Below, piece after piece: positions 35,215 through 49,000 of a DNA stretch of 64,000 bases. Source of the stretch: Karstenula rhodostoma CBS 690.94 (taxonomy: Eukaryota > Ascomycota > Dothideomycetes > Pleosporales > Didymosphaeriaceae); NCBI GenBank assembly GCA_010093485.1, contig MU001495.1, positions 1,879,470 to 1,943,469 on the forward strand. The letters are read 5' to 3'. The translations under genes and the position numbers were made by a program. Positions within the stretch are counted from its first letter, which is position 1. Each line of letters starts with the position of its first letter. A model generated the notes under the pieces. The model saw nothing but the letters and a program-made list of their open reading frames with translations. It was not told the origin of the DNA and ran no database searches.

Positions 35215-37810
35215 ATGGCTCGACACGGCCGTAAACCTGGCACCTCCCGCGCCGTGACTGCGACGGTCCCTACCGTCGCTACCAATCGAACGAAGAGACG
35301 ATGCCGCAACATCCCTCCCACCTCGAGCGCCGTACCGATGTGTGAAAGCCCGTCAACCCCCGCAACACCATCGTCAGACTGTGGTTCCGCCTTCGTCTGC
35401 GACGAAGATGCTGAATCGATCGCACGCTTGAGTTCGGAAATGGATACTAGATCACTAGCCGACGCAGAAACCGACAGTTCCAGAGACAGCGGCATCGACT
35501 TGGACGTAGGGCGGGACGGAGAGCGGGCTGCACCACCGGGTTCTCAGGCGGATGCGATACTGAAGAGAATAGCTTACCATCAGAAGCAAGGTCCGGCGAA
35601 ACCGAGGCACTCTGATAGAACGAAAGAACTGTGGAAGACGGAAAGCAAATTCTGGAAAAGGCAAGCACCACAGAGGTTGTTAATATGACTTAGGCTGACA
35701 TTGTCTAGTTACTGCCTCATGGTCCAGGAAGCGACGGGGCTGTCTCCGAAGGACCAGCTGCGCAGATGCGACCCAGCAGTATTCAAGACGTATCTAGAAT
35801 GGCGAACGGATCATTCCCAGATCAAGAAGGAGAGTGCGATTAATACTTATTAGAAGCGACTCAGTATGTATTACGACCACGTTGTGGGCCATGCGATGGC
35901 AAACAAGGTCCTCAAGGACGTCCGCAGAGTTCGTCAGCCCTTACAATCCTCCAATCAGTATTTAATATCTAATCCAACGCAGTGGATACCAGAGCTTGAA
36001 CTGGACAGGTCGAAGAAGGAAAAGCTGGCTATATATGTTCAGGACCTCTTCGCCATCCTGCATGCGCTATGGGTAGACGATAAAAAGCCGCTGCACGGCT
36101 TCATTCGCGTGCAGATTTCGGCCCTTCTCCTCTTGAGCGCAGCTACCGCTACACGGCCAGGAGCGCTTATCGAGAGTGCAAGCAACAAAGGAAGCAACAA
36201 AGCGCTCTGCTTTAAGGATGTGTCACTTATGAAGGTTCCCAGCCTCACAGATCCTAATCGAAGCGTTCTTATGGCGGACGTGAACCTGGTGCACGTTAAG
36301 AACAAAGAGAGGGACGGAACATTATATATTATATAATAATAATTATTGTGCCTTGCTAACTTCGTCTCTGCTGTCTAGAAAGAAGTTCACATTTTACCTT
36401 AAGGGATTGCCTACGTACTGTATAGTGTCGCATTTGCTAGCTATTAGCTTTAGGTAGGATGCGTTCTATAATAGTTTTTCCACTATTTAGTAAATCTTTA
36501 ATCTTAAAATACTAGTAGAACACGAAGTTCTTCGTATTAGATAGAAGGAGGACTTGCTGAATAAGCCTTTCTTCTATAACGTCTAAAGTATAGTTAAGGA
36601 TGGCTGTACCCTTCTACCGATAGCGTTCCCTTACTAGAAGTATCGGGAAATCTTCGTCCAGCTAGGGCGTGTTATAGGGTTTAAAGAAAATATTAAGCTT
36701 TACTAGCTTTAGTAAGCTTCTAGGGACAGGATTAATAGTAGGGGACCTTATAAATTACTTTATTTCGTGTGCCAAAGCTAATAGATATTACTAGAGGCTC
36801 TTTCTACTATAAGCTAAAACTAAACTATAGATTATAGTAGTAAGACGTATAAATAATATTATATACTAATATATATTATATATAACTTCTAGTTAATCTA
36901 TTTCGGGATACCTTTATAGAAAGATTTAATTTAGTCTATTATAAAAATAGATTTATTATAAAATTAATATATACTAGTTAAATTTAATAATAAGTAATAA
37001 GAAGAGGTATATAACTATCTACTACTAATAGAACTCTATAAGGAAAGGAATATCTATAAAAATAAGCTATATAACTAAAACTTTTAACTATTTATTAAGG
37101 TTTAAGGAACTTTATTTTATATAGACTATAAAGTAACTATTTATAAAATTAGTAATATAATAGAGAAATTATATAGAAAGTAATTAAAAAAAGTAATCTA
37201 AGAGTTCTATAACTTAATTAATACTATTAAAATAAAGAAATAGCTTAGTAGAAAGCCTATAACTAAGATTTTAACTCTATTAATTCTAGAATTTAAATTT
37301 TAAAAGTATACTACTATAGCTAATATACTCTCTAAGCCTTTTAAAAATAATTAAGCTCGTGTCTAATATATTTATAATCTAGTTTAATTATACTATTTCT
37401 AGAAAACTCCTTATTTAAAGGTCTATAAATAAAAGGTAGATTATATAAAAAATTTAATATTATTCTTAAAAGTAAATAACCTCTAAACTAAGTATATAAG
37501 GCTAGAGATTAAATTTAAAAAAAGTAAGCCTACTATATTAAAAGGTAAAAAAACTACTAATATTCTTTATTATTTATATCTAATAATTCTTTTATATTTA
37601 GTATATCTTTTTTATATAAATTAAGGCTTATATAAATAGTATATATATTTTATACTATAAAAAAATATTCTTAAAAAATATATTAAGGTATATTTTAAAG
37701 ACCCTTAATATTAGAGTAAGTTTAAATATTATTACCCTTTTTATTCTAAAAAATTAAATAGGATAGAATATTTTATATAGTATATACTAGATATATATAG
37801 GATATATTAT
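35215..37810 (+). pseudogene. DUF3435 tyrosine recombinase (Starship captain-like), broken
   Basis: Exon 1 is 35215-35660; a 48-nt intron (35661-35708, GC donor, CTGAC branch, CTAG end) leads to exon 2. The protein has the DUF3435 (PF11917) layout: a disordered N-terminus, then FKTYLEWRTDHSQIKKESAI, KRLSMYYDHVVG and ALLLLSAATATRPGALIES, with the catalytic-box Arg codon at 36154-36156. A TAG at 35851-35853 replaces a Trp codon (TGG to TAG). From about 36,310 the gene runs into RIP: a second intron (acceptor at 36378) has lost its donor, and the remaining frame (KKFTFYLKGLPTYCIVSH, RSIKEFY-like stretches and a C2H2-like tail near 37,690-37,810) is full of TAG/TAA. The second catalytic Arg region is destroyed. 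DUF3435 recombinases mobilise Starships and relatives; this copy cannot be functional. Confidence 0.82.
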
Positions 37811-40800
37811 TAATATAATTATTAGTATATAAAATAACTCTATAAAAAAAGTATTAGAAAAAAAGTTTAATAAATTCTTAAGTTTAGCTTATTCTATAGT
37901 AGTCTATTAAAAATAGATTAATATCTAGTTAAGATAAACTCTTTTAAAAGATATTATAAATAAGCTAATTACTAAATTTTCTCTAAGGTATTTCTTTTTC
38001 TAAGGATAAAAATTAACTAGAAGTCTAAGTATAAGTTATAACTTCGTAATATATAGGGCTTTCTATAATATATTCTTTAATTTATATATTATAATTATTT
38101 ATATTTTACTATTTATTAGCTATACTTAACTAAATTCTTATATCTATCCCTTTCTTTATACTATATTCTAGTTATAGTATTTATAATATAATTATTTTAG
38201 TATATTATATCTCTTACTAATTATATAATAAAACCTATTCTATTCTCTAAAGGCGATACTATTTTTACTATAATAGTATTTTTACTAATATTATTCCCTC
38301 TCTTTCCTTTAGTAATATAATATAATATATATTTCGCGTTACTTCGATATAATAAATCTAGTTATAAGTATTACTATATTATTTATAAAGAAAAATATTT
38401 AGAGAGATAATATAAAAAATATACCTTTCTATTATTTTTTTTTAATTAGAACTAGAGGAACCTATATTATACTAGACCTAGTAGAAGGTCTAGTAGAGGA
38501 ATAAATAGGGTAATATAGTATAGTATTAGCTAGTTAGAAATAAATATTTACTAGAAGAATAGATATATATTTTATAGCTATAGATATATTAAAGAAATAA
38601 AAGGAATCTATAAAATATCTATAAGAGTTACTAATTTTAATTAAATATATACTTAACTTATATATAGTAAAAGTAATTCTATTCTACTATTATTTTTAAT
38701 TTATAAACCCGATTTAGAATATAATAACGGGATATAGAATAGCTTTATATATAAATTATAAATAATAGTATATAATTAAAATAAATAGTAGTAAAGTTTT
38801 TAATTAAGTAAATTATTATCTTTAATATAAAAGATAATTTTAATATTCTTAACTTTCTATTTCTAAATCTAATTTAGTATCTATCTATCTTAAATATAAA
38901 AATAAAGTAAAATTTTAAATATAGAGTAATATTACTTCTTTTAACTAGTATTATAGTATATTTATATAAGTATATACCCTTTCTTCTCTTTAAATATTAA
39001 GGTAATATAATATAGTAGTAGTGAAATATAATTAAAACTAGTTATATTAGTATAGTATAAAATAATTATTATACTACTTCCACTATATAGTATTAATCTA
39101 TCTTACGAAATTTTATAAGTAACTAAAAGAATTATAGTAGTTTTTAAATTACTAATTTAGTAGTATAATACTATATAGAATTATACTATATTTATAAAAA
39201 TAAGGTTTAAAGAATAGATATATAATATACTAGTAATATTATTAGAAATTATCTAATATAAAATAGGAGACTTTATATAATATATAAGTACTAATAGTAT
39301 TAGAATTTTTAGTAAAGTTATTTCTCTAAATATATTATATAAGAGAGTTAGATAATATAATATATTTACTAATATTTTATATAATTATTATACCTTATAA
39401 ACCTTTTAACTATACTTTAAATTTTAGTAGTATCTTTCTAAATACTATATTTTTATTATAGTTCTATTTATTATTTATAACTTATTTTATTAGTAAAACT
39501 AAAATAAGCCTTTACTTTAAATTAAATAACTATATACTATATTATACTAGTATATAATAATTCTTTTTCTACCTTTATTTAATATCTATAGAATTATAGC
39601 TATAATTAGTTACTTTTAAATCTAGTTTAGACTAGAATAAAAGGGGAGAAGGTATACTTATAGAGATATAATAAAAAATTCTACTAATTTATAATAATTT
39701 ATATTTTCTAGTAAAGTATTTTTATCCCTACTTATAGTAGTAGAAGGTAATTATTTAGATTATATATAGTTAAAGCTTCTACTATATAAACTATTTTTTA
39801 AATACTATTTTTATTCTTTAATATTTACCTATAATATATCTCTAGCTATATAAATTAAACTATTATCGCGCTAAGTTATTATTAATTTATAGGTATTTAC
39901 TAATATTTTTTATATAAGTAGTTTATAAATAGATTCGTCTAATAACGTATTTATAAAATATACTATAGTAGAAGATTACTAAACCTCTAATAATATTATA
40001 AGGACTAATATTAAAATACTAGATTATTAGAATATAAATAATACTAATATATTAATAAAAAGCTATATTATCTCCTATAAATAATCTCTAGCTATAGTAT
40101 AAATAAAGAGTATAAATAGTATAATAAAAATATAAAATAAAGTACTCTATAAATATTTATTTTAAATAGGCTATACTATAGATCTCTAATTAAGTAATAC
40201 TTTTATTATAAAGAGTATTTATTCCTCTTATAAAAATATACTATCTAAACTAATAATATAAGAAATATCTATTTAATATAGTATCTTTAGAAAATATTTA
40301 TTAGATAATTATTTCTTTTATATTATATCTAGTTATATTATATCTAGTATAGTAAACTCTAGATATATTATATTATAGAGATTTACTATAAGGTAGAATA
40401 ACTTAATAAAATAGAAGGGATAAAAAGATATATTATACTTTTACTAATATATAAATAAAAAAAAACTAAAAAAGTAGTTAAAATATATCTAGTATCTATA
40501 TATAGACTAACTAAAAAGGGTATAGAGCTCTAGATATAAGAAAGAAATATTTAAAGTTTTTTAAGCTACTAATAAAATCTAGCTAAGTTTTTCTTTAATA
40601 AATAAGTATTTACTACCTTTCTATTTATATTTTTCTAAAACTTTACTATTATTATTCTATTCTGGTTCTAGTCTATAAAAAGAATATAAGTTTATTTAAT
40701 TAGAAAAATTTTTATAAATTCTTTATATCTACTATATCTAGTAACTAGATAATCTTTACCCTAATATTTAGAACTATATATTAAATATTATTAAACTTAG

Positions 40801-41624
40801 TAATTCCTTTTTTTATAAAGATATAGAAACCTTTATTATAATATTATACTATAGCTAGAGCCAAATAAATCTCTACTATTACCCTATACTAAGTAGGTTA
40901 GCTAGAAAAGAATTAAAAATAAAGAATTTAATTAATTATTACTATTATACTAAAGTCTTTAAGTATTACTTAGTTATAAACTATTTTAAGTTTTATTTCT
41001 TAAAAATTCTTCTCTACTATAATTTCGAGGAACTATATATTAAAATATAGAATAATTTAGTAAAATATAGACTACTTTTAAGTAGTAAAAATATAACTAG
41101 TTTTACTATAAATTAAGTTCTTAATAAGTTAAACGAGATTTATAGGGAGAGTATTAATATATAAATAAATTAATAATAGTAATAGTACTTTTAAAGATAT
41201 AAATTAATTAATAAAAGATAGTCTATTCTAGTATTAAAGTTTAGTCTAGATATTTTTCTTTTCTATAGCTCCGTGTTAGAAGTTTAACTATAAAAACTTT
41301 TTTAAATTTAAATTTATATTATCTAATAGATTTAGTAATAACTATAAGTTCTCTAAAAGAAGACTTTTAGTTCTAATTATATATATCTAAAATATATATC
41401 CTTAAGATAGTTAGCTAGACTAGAAACTAGACTTATTTATTCTTTTAATAATTTAAGGAGTCTCGCCATCTTTATAGCTAAATATAGTATTATTAAGTAT
41501 TATTAGCTCTTATAAATAATAAGATAAAAGAGCTAATATAAATTTTTCTAAAAAGTAACTAAGATTAGAATTATATAGTAGGTTTTACTATATTTTATAG
41601 GGCGTATTAACCTTAGTTAAATAT

Positions 41625-41745
41625 AGCTATACTAGTATTAGAAACTAATATAGAAACTACTATATATAGAAATTAAAATAGTGGCTATAATAGTATTAGA
41701 AACTAATATAAGTACCACTATATATTACTTTTTAAAGACCTATCT
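41625..41745. repeat. Imperfect tandem duplication, ~66-bp unit
   Basis: Two adjacent copies share GTATTAGAAACTAATATA and a downstream ACTATATATA. The second copy retains GTGG/CCAC-like words that the first has lost, consistent with independent C-to-T decay. Confidence 0.6.
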
Positions 41746-42290
41746 TATTATAAGCTAGAAGTAATAAATTAAGTTTAATACTAAAAAACTAATAGAGAGT
41801 ATAATATAACCTTAATTAGGTATTCTATTATATTTATTCTATAATTTTAAGACTACTTATACTATATCTACCTTAAAATTCTCTAGACTTATAAAAGAGA
41901 TTTTATTACTCTTAGAGATTTCTATTTCTATTTCGCGATTTTTTTTTTTTACTAGTTTAAATAAGAGTTATCTCTATACTTTTAAGAATTCTTTTATATT
42001 ATATATATTATACTAACTAATTATTACTATATATACTTATAACTAGCCCTTATTATTAAAAACTCTACTATAGTATACTTTAGTTTAGATCTAGTAAGTA
42101 TATTTCTAATTTTCTAAAAAAATCTTTAATTACTACTCTAGTTTCTAGTTTATAGGTATAATTATTTAGAGTAGTATTTAAGAATACTATACTTAATTAA
42201 ACTATTTATAGTTCTAAACCTAATACCGGATTTAAATTAGTTTATATTAACTTTAAAATTATATTAATTTCTAAATCTTTTTAAACTAAG

Positions 42291-42409
42291 TATTAATATA
42301 AATCTAGTATTAATATAAACCTAATATTAATATAAACCCGATATTAATATAAATCTAATATTAATATAAATAAAATATTATTATAAACTAGATATTAATA
42401 TAAACTAGA
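42291..42409. repeat. 17-bp tandem array, 7 units
   Basis: Seven consecutive 17-bp units of the form TATTAATATAAANCTAR, differing at the last five positions (ATCTAG, ACCTAA, ACCCGA and so on). The ACCCGA variant keeps a CpG. Confidence 0.9.
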
Positions 42410-45400
42410 GTACTAGTATCCTCTAAATAAAAGTCTAGTAAAAATAAAAAATAAATAGGTATAAAAAGAAAATTATTTTATACCTTCTAATTAACCTAGC
42501 TTAGAATCTCGTATTTATTTATGGCTTACTAAAATATAACCTAAGATAAGCTAAATTATATAAAGATACTAAAATATTATATATTTCTTATTTAGTATAT
42601 TATAGTAATAGTAGTCTATTTAGACTAGGTATTCGAGATATATAAAATATATATAGCGCTATAACTATAGAAGTCTAGATATAATTACCTTATATAGTAG
42701 TAATTAATATTAGGGCCCTAGTTAAAACTAGTAGTAATAGTAAAGTATTAGAAAATTATCGCGCTACCCCTACTATACTATATTAGTTTCCTTAAAAAAT
42801 TAAGTAAATAAAGTAAATTAGATATAAATATTAGTTTCTATTCTATAATTATAATAGAACTTAAAATCTAGTTTATTATTCTATCTAATTCTAAATATTA
42901 TTAATATTTATATATATTCGTTTTAGTTTTATAGTATATTATAGCGTTATCTAGGTTATTATATAGAAAAGTAAAAGTTTAGAGATATAGATATATTATT
43001 TCTAATAATAAAATAATTTATAATAGAAAATAATAGTCTTATAGTAATAATATATAAATAGTATAAGATATAAATATTATAGATATAGATATTTTTATAT
43101 ATATAAGATTAAGCCACTATAACTAGTACTCTAACTAAGCTATAATAAGTATATTTAAAGATAACTTAATAAAGCTAGCTAATTATATTTAAATTACTAA
43201 AGTAATAATACTTTCTACTATAAATTACCTACTAAAATATAAAATAAATAGCTAGAATTTAGTAAAAGTAAATAGGGTACTATATAACCTAATTAAATAT
43301 TATATAAAATATACCTATATCTTATATTTACTATAATAGTAGTTAACTATTATTATACTATTAATTATATATAATATTAATTTATTTATAGATACTATTA
43401 TTATACTAAAGAGTTTTTATAAAAACCTTATCTCCTAGAATAAAATTCTTATACTTACTAATACTAATTATACTAAACTAGAAGATAAAGACGCGATATA
43501 TATACTATTTTTTAAGAATAAGTAGGCGGGTACGAAGTTATTAAAAAAGGGGAAGAAAGTAAAATATACTAGTACTTCTAGTAATAATACTAGTTAGAAT
43601 ATTCTATAAAATAATAGTAAATATACTAAACCTTTTAATAGAGTTTTATCTAGAGAATAAAAGCTTATCTATAATCTAGAACTAATACTAGTAGTAGACT
43701 ATAGAGTAGAAAACTCTAGTATTAAACTAGCTAAGCCTATCTTTAAGTTAATTAAGTTAAAAAATAATAAAATTTACTATTTAGTTTTATTCTACTACTT
43801 AATACTAGTCTTACTATAGTTTAGATATATATTAATAAGAGAGAAGTTTATCGAGACCTTAAAAAATCTATTAGATAGGTAGTATTATATTCTAGTAAAT
43901 AATTAAAACGAGAAAGCTTTTTTTATTTTTTTAAATATCTTCTATATCTAAATATACTAAGTTCTAGTAACTATAAGCTTAGAAATACTTATAAAAATAG
44001 TAATACTTATTAATTACTATAAGTTTAAATATATAGAGGTAATAAAGTATAATATTAGAGACTAGATTACTAATATAAAATATAGTTTTCCTATTCTATT
44101 ATTTTATTATAGAGACCTAATACTATAAATTTATATCTCTTAAGTATTTTATATAAGTAAAGTATTCGAAAAAATAATAGCTCTAGTAATTAAAAAAAGT
44201 AAAAGTTAAATTTAAATCTTATATTTACTAATCTACTAGAAAATTATATATATACTTTTACCTTATTTTAATAAAAATTAAAATTACTAATTCTAATTAA
44301 CTAGTATAGACTATAGTTATTATAATATTTTTAAGTATATTAACTTAAAATTATACTACTTACTTAAGATTTATAAAGACTTTAACTAATATCTATCTAG
44401 ATATACCAGGATATATAGTATAACGGGATATCTATTCTTTTAGTTATTTAGATTTTTTCTAGGGTATTTTAATATAGATAGGTATAATATATATCTATTC
44501 TATAGTTTATACTCTTATAACTTATTAGTTTCTAATACTAAAAAATATATTATTAATTATATTATTATTTATTTTATTACTATTATTAACTAACTCTCCT
44601 TTTTTAACCCCCTATTCCTTAGTAATAATAGATATTAGTAAGGAGCTTAATAGGTTAGAAATAAAACTAAAATAGTAAAGTTTAAAACTATAACTTTAAA
44701 AGATTAGTTTAAAGTAAAAAAAGTATATTCTAGTAGTTTTTCTATATAGATAATAATATTATTAAAATAGGTCTAACTAGCTATATACTACTAGACTATC
44801 TTTAGTATATAGTAGTTTATAGTAATATACTAAAATATTTATAAGTTATACTATAGCTAAGAATTATAGATTTTAAACTAAATTTACTATTTTCGATAGC
44901 TTTTATTTTTAACTTATAGGTAGTTATTCTTTTAAATATTATAGTTAGCTAGACTTTATACTTACTTCTAACTCCCCCCCTATAAGATAGAAAAATCTAG
45001 TAAACTAGAACTAAATAATTAGATAATAAGAAATATAAATAATAATTTATTTCTATTATAAAAATTTAATAGGGCTTTATTTTATATAGGGATAGATATT
45101 AGAATAGATTATTTATAATTCTATATAGAGTTATTATAGTAAGTAGATTAAAACTCTTTATAAAAAATCTAAGTAATTAATTACTATATTACTATAGTAA
45201 GTTATATACCTTTAAGATTTAAAAGTTACTAAAACTATATAATTTATAGTATTAAGTACTAAAATCTATATTATATATAACTAGAGATAATATTATAAAA
45301 TTTCGTTATTATAATCTACTTACTAGCTAGCCAGTATATCTAGTAATAACTATATATTAAAATATTACTTACTAAAAATCTACTAGTATAGAAGAAAGTA

Positions 45401-45469
45401 TTTTTTTATTAATATAAAAGCCTTTTTATAATAAGCTTAGATTTATAGTATAAAGATAAAATTATTTAT

Positions 45470-46033
45470 ACTAGTTAATATATTTAGATACTTCTCTCTA
45501 AATACCCTTAAATATATTTTTAATTTTTTTATTTATAGCTTTTTAGTCTCCTTTTACTAGTCTTAATTACTATATATTAATACTAGATTAGCTATACTAG
45601 TTAGTATATCTAGATACTTCTTTTTAAGTATTTTTTTAAATATTTTTATTACTTATATCTTTAGCTCTTTAATCTTCTTCTACTAGCCTTAATTACTATA
45701 TATTAACACTAGGTTAGTTATACTAATTAGAGTAAAAAGAATTTTTTTTTTAAATACTTTTATTTTTATTTTTATTACTTATATAAATAGCTTTTTAGTC
45801 TCCTTTTACTAGCCTTAATTCCTATATATTAACGCTAGATTAGCTATACTAGTTAGTATAAAAGAATACTTTTTTTTAAATATCTTTTTTTTTATTTCTA
45901 TTATTTATATAAATAGCTCTTTAGTTTCTTTCTACTAGTTTTAATTACTATATATTACTACTAGATTAGCTATACTAGTTAATATATCTAAATACTTCTT
46001 TTTAAATATCCTTTTAAATATCTCTATTACTTA
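45470..46033 (+). repeat. 126-bp satellite array, left part
   Basis: About four and a half units with a period of about 126 bp; the landmark ACTATATATTAA...CTAGATTAGCTATACTAG recurs near 45565, 45691, 45817 and 45943. The array is interrupted at 46033 by Helitron B and resumes at 55763 in phase. Units differ mostly by C/T and G/A. Confidence 0.9.
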
Positions 46034-49000
46034 TTATTTATAATAAATAAAGTAAAGAAGTAAACTATTATAGTAGAGCTTTTATATAACTAACTAAACC
46101 TTAGGGCTATATATTATCTAATTAGAATAAAGAATTTTAGGCTTTTTATTAGCTAAAAAAAAACGTTTTATATATTTTAATTAGTCTTTAAAATATAATA
46201 TAATAATATTTCCCTAAATACTAATATAACTAATATATTATCTATAACTACTTTAGCTATAGAATATTAAATTTAGCTATATATTTTTAAATATTTATCT
46301 AGTATATAATCCTTTTTTAGGTATTAGTCTAGCCTAATACTAACTAATACTTTAAAAATTTAAAACCTTTTTTTTAATTTAATTTAATTTTATTCCTTAT
46401 TTATCCTTTTACTATAATACTATTATAATATTTAATTTTAACTATACTCTTAATAGTTTTATACTATCTCTTTTATCTATTTTAATTTTCTCTAAAATAT
46501 TTTATATTTATAGAATATTATTTATATTCTTTATTTCTATAGTACTTTCTAATATCTTCTAATAGAGTAGAAATCCTTCTAGTACTAAAGTACTTATTAT
46601 ATATAATATAGATATACTTATTTAAAATAATATTATAGTTATAATATATAGAATAAAGTATAGATATTCCTCCTTATTATTATTTTAACTAATATTAATA
46701 AGGATTTATAGATACTATTACCCCCTAAATTTACTTATTTTAAAATTATAATACTATATCTTTCTATATTAAAAAGTATACTATTATCCTATATATCTTT
46801 ACTAGTAACCTTACTATATACTACTATAAATATTATATAATACTCTCTTTATAATATTTTACTTCTTTATTAGTATACCTTTCTTAAATACTATATAATT
46901 ATTATAGAATAGTATTAGTAATATAAAAAGTATTTTAATAATTTTAACTAGAAGTATATTCTCTTTTATAAGATTCTAGAGCTCTAGAAATAGACTAAAT
47001 AGTACTTTTATAAAACTAAGTAATTTAACTCTATTATAGAAAATATTATTCTCCCCTTCTTTTAAAATTATATAGATAATAGTAAATAAGAGTATTTCCT
47101 TCTATAATAGATTATATTTCTAAATTAATATAAAATAAAATTTTAAAATAGATTAGTTATATCTAGTCTTTTTTTTTTTTTATATATATTCTTGTCTAAT
47201 ATCTAGACTAATACCTATTTTATAGATATATTTTTATATTATATTATTTATTCTAGCTATATACTATCTCTCTATTAATTAGTAATAGTAGGCTAGAGAC
47301 CTATACTACTCTACTATAAATATAGTTATCTATTTAATCTAGTTTTTAATATCTTTATAAATAGAAAACTAAAGAAATACTATATATATTATAGATAAAA
47401 ATATTCTCTACTAACTTCTATTATACCTCTTTCTAAATACTATATTATTAGTAGGCCTACTAATATTATAACTTAACTATATTCTATATTTTATACTTTA
47501 TTATTTTTATTAAGTTTTTTATAGCTCTTTACTCTAATAAAACTAATCTTATAAAAATTATTTTAGAATAGCTATTATTTATTATATAAGGCCTATTAGA
47601 TCCCTCTTCTAATATCCTCTTCTAGGCTAAATATAATATAATTAATACTATATACTTTTTTACTATTATATATAAAGGATTTAGATATAAAATCTATTTA
47701 ATTTATAATAATATAAATATCTATTTAGTTTACTTCTATATCTCTAGATTTATAAATATTAGATAAGATATTAGACTTTACCTTCTCTAATAGTTCTATA
47801 TTTAATTATAGTAATAAAAGTAGTAGAAATAAATTTAGTAGTAGGGACCTCTTTATAGAGGACTTTATAACTACTAAAGACTAAATATATTAATAGAATT
47901 CTCCTATTTAGTAATTTTTAGATTCTATAAATTTATATTATTTATAGGAACTTATACTTTTACCTAAAGAATTAAACTATATATTAGTATTCTATTAGAA
48001 GTTTAAAAATATTTAAATAAGTATTTATTTTATTTATAATTACTAGTAGTTTAACCTCTATATTATCTAGGAAGAGTATAATAACTACTACTAGAATTAA
48101 ATAAAAAATAATAAACTAGATTTTATTCTATTATATAGAAGTAGGAATAATATAAATCTAAGGTCTTTATTTTTATTATTATTACTTTTTACTAATATAG
48201 AAGAATATCTATTTACTTAAATCTAGATTACTATAAAGATATATATTTATAAAGGGGTCTAATACTATTATTATAGTTATATTTATAACTTTACTATTAA
48301 TATAGTAATACCTTTTTCTTAACTTCTATAGTTTCTTTAAGAGGTTAAGATTATTATTCTAAAATCTATCTAGACTAAGGGGGATAATCTAGATTAAATT
48401 AATTACTAATTTAAAAAGAATTATTATATATATTATTCTATTATATAGTAGTAGCTTCTATTTCTAATTATTTATTATTCTAACTATTAAAATATTACTA
48501 TTAACTATAAAACTTTTATATCTCTTTCTATTAATAGTTTTATTAAATAGTAACTAGAGATCCTTTATCTTAATTCTAAAAACTCTAGTTCTAGTTAAAT
48601 AATTAATACTATACTTAATACCTCCTTTAGCTAGTAGTTTTATTTTTTAAATATTAGTAGTATACTATCTAGTATTATTTCTATATAAGAAGGAGGTAAG
48701 AGTATATATAATAATAATAAAAAGACTAGTACTAAAAATAATATATATAAAAATAAAAATAAGTCTCTAGAGGTTTTAGTTATACCTAATTTAAATATAA
48801 TTACCTCTAAGTTTAAATCTCTTTAGAACTAAATTTATTTTTATACTAGCTATATTTACCTCTCTATAGGAGCTATTTACCTAATACTAATTATTAAGTT
48901 TATTAAAAGTATTTACTATCTAAGTCTTATATTTCCTTTACTATATTTTACTAGTATAAGTAATTATAATAAGCCTTATTTATAAAAAGTTAATTTTATT

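Larger units (their letters stand above)
37811..45469. other. RIP-degraded AT-rich DNA, unassigned
   Basis: 7.7 kb of A+T-rich sequence with the same CpA/TpG depletion, slightly less saturated than the left block (residual CpA/TpG near 40,665, 41,466, 42,532, 44,405 and 45,332). No open frame or motif can be assigned. If the DUF3435 gene headed a Starship, this would be its cargo side. It includes a 17-bp tandem array (42291-42409) and a 66-bp-spaced duplication near 41,625-41,745. Confidence 0.6.
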
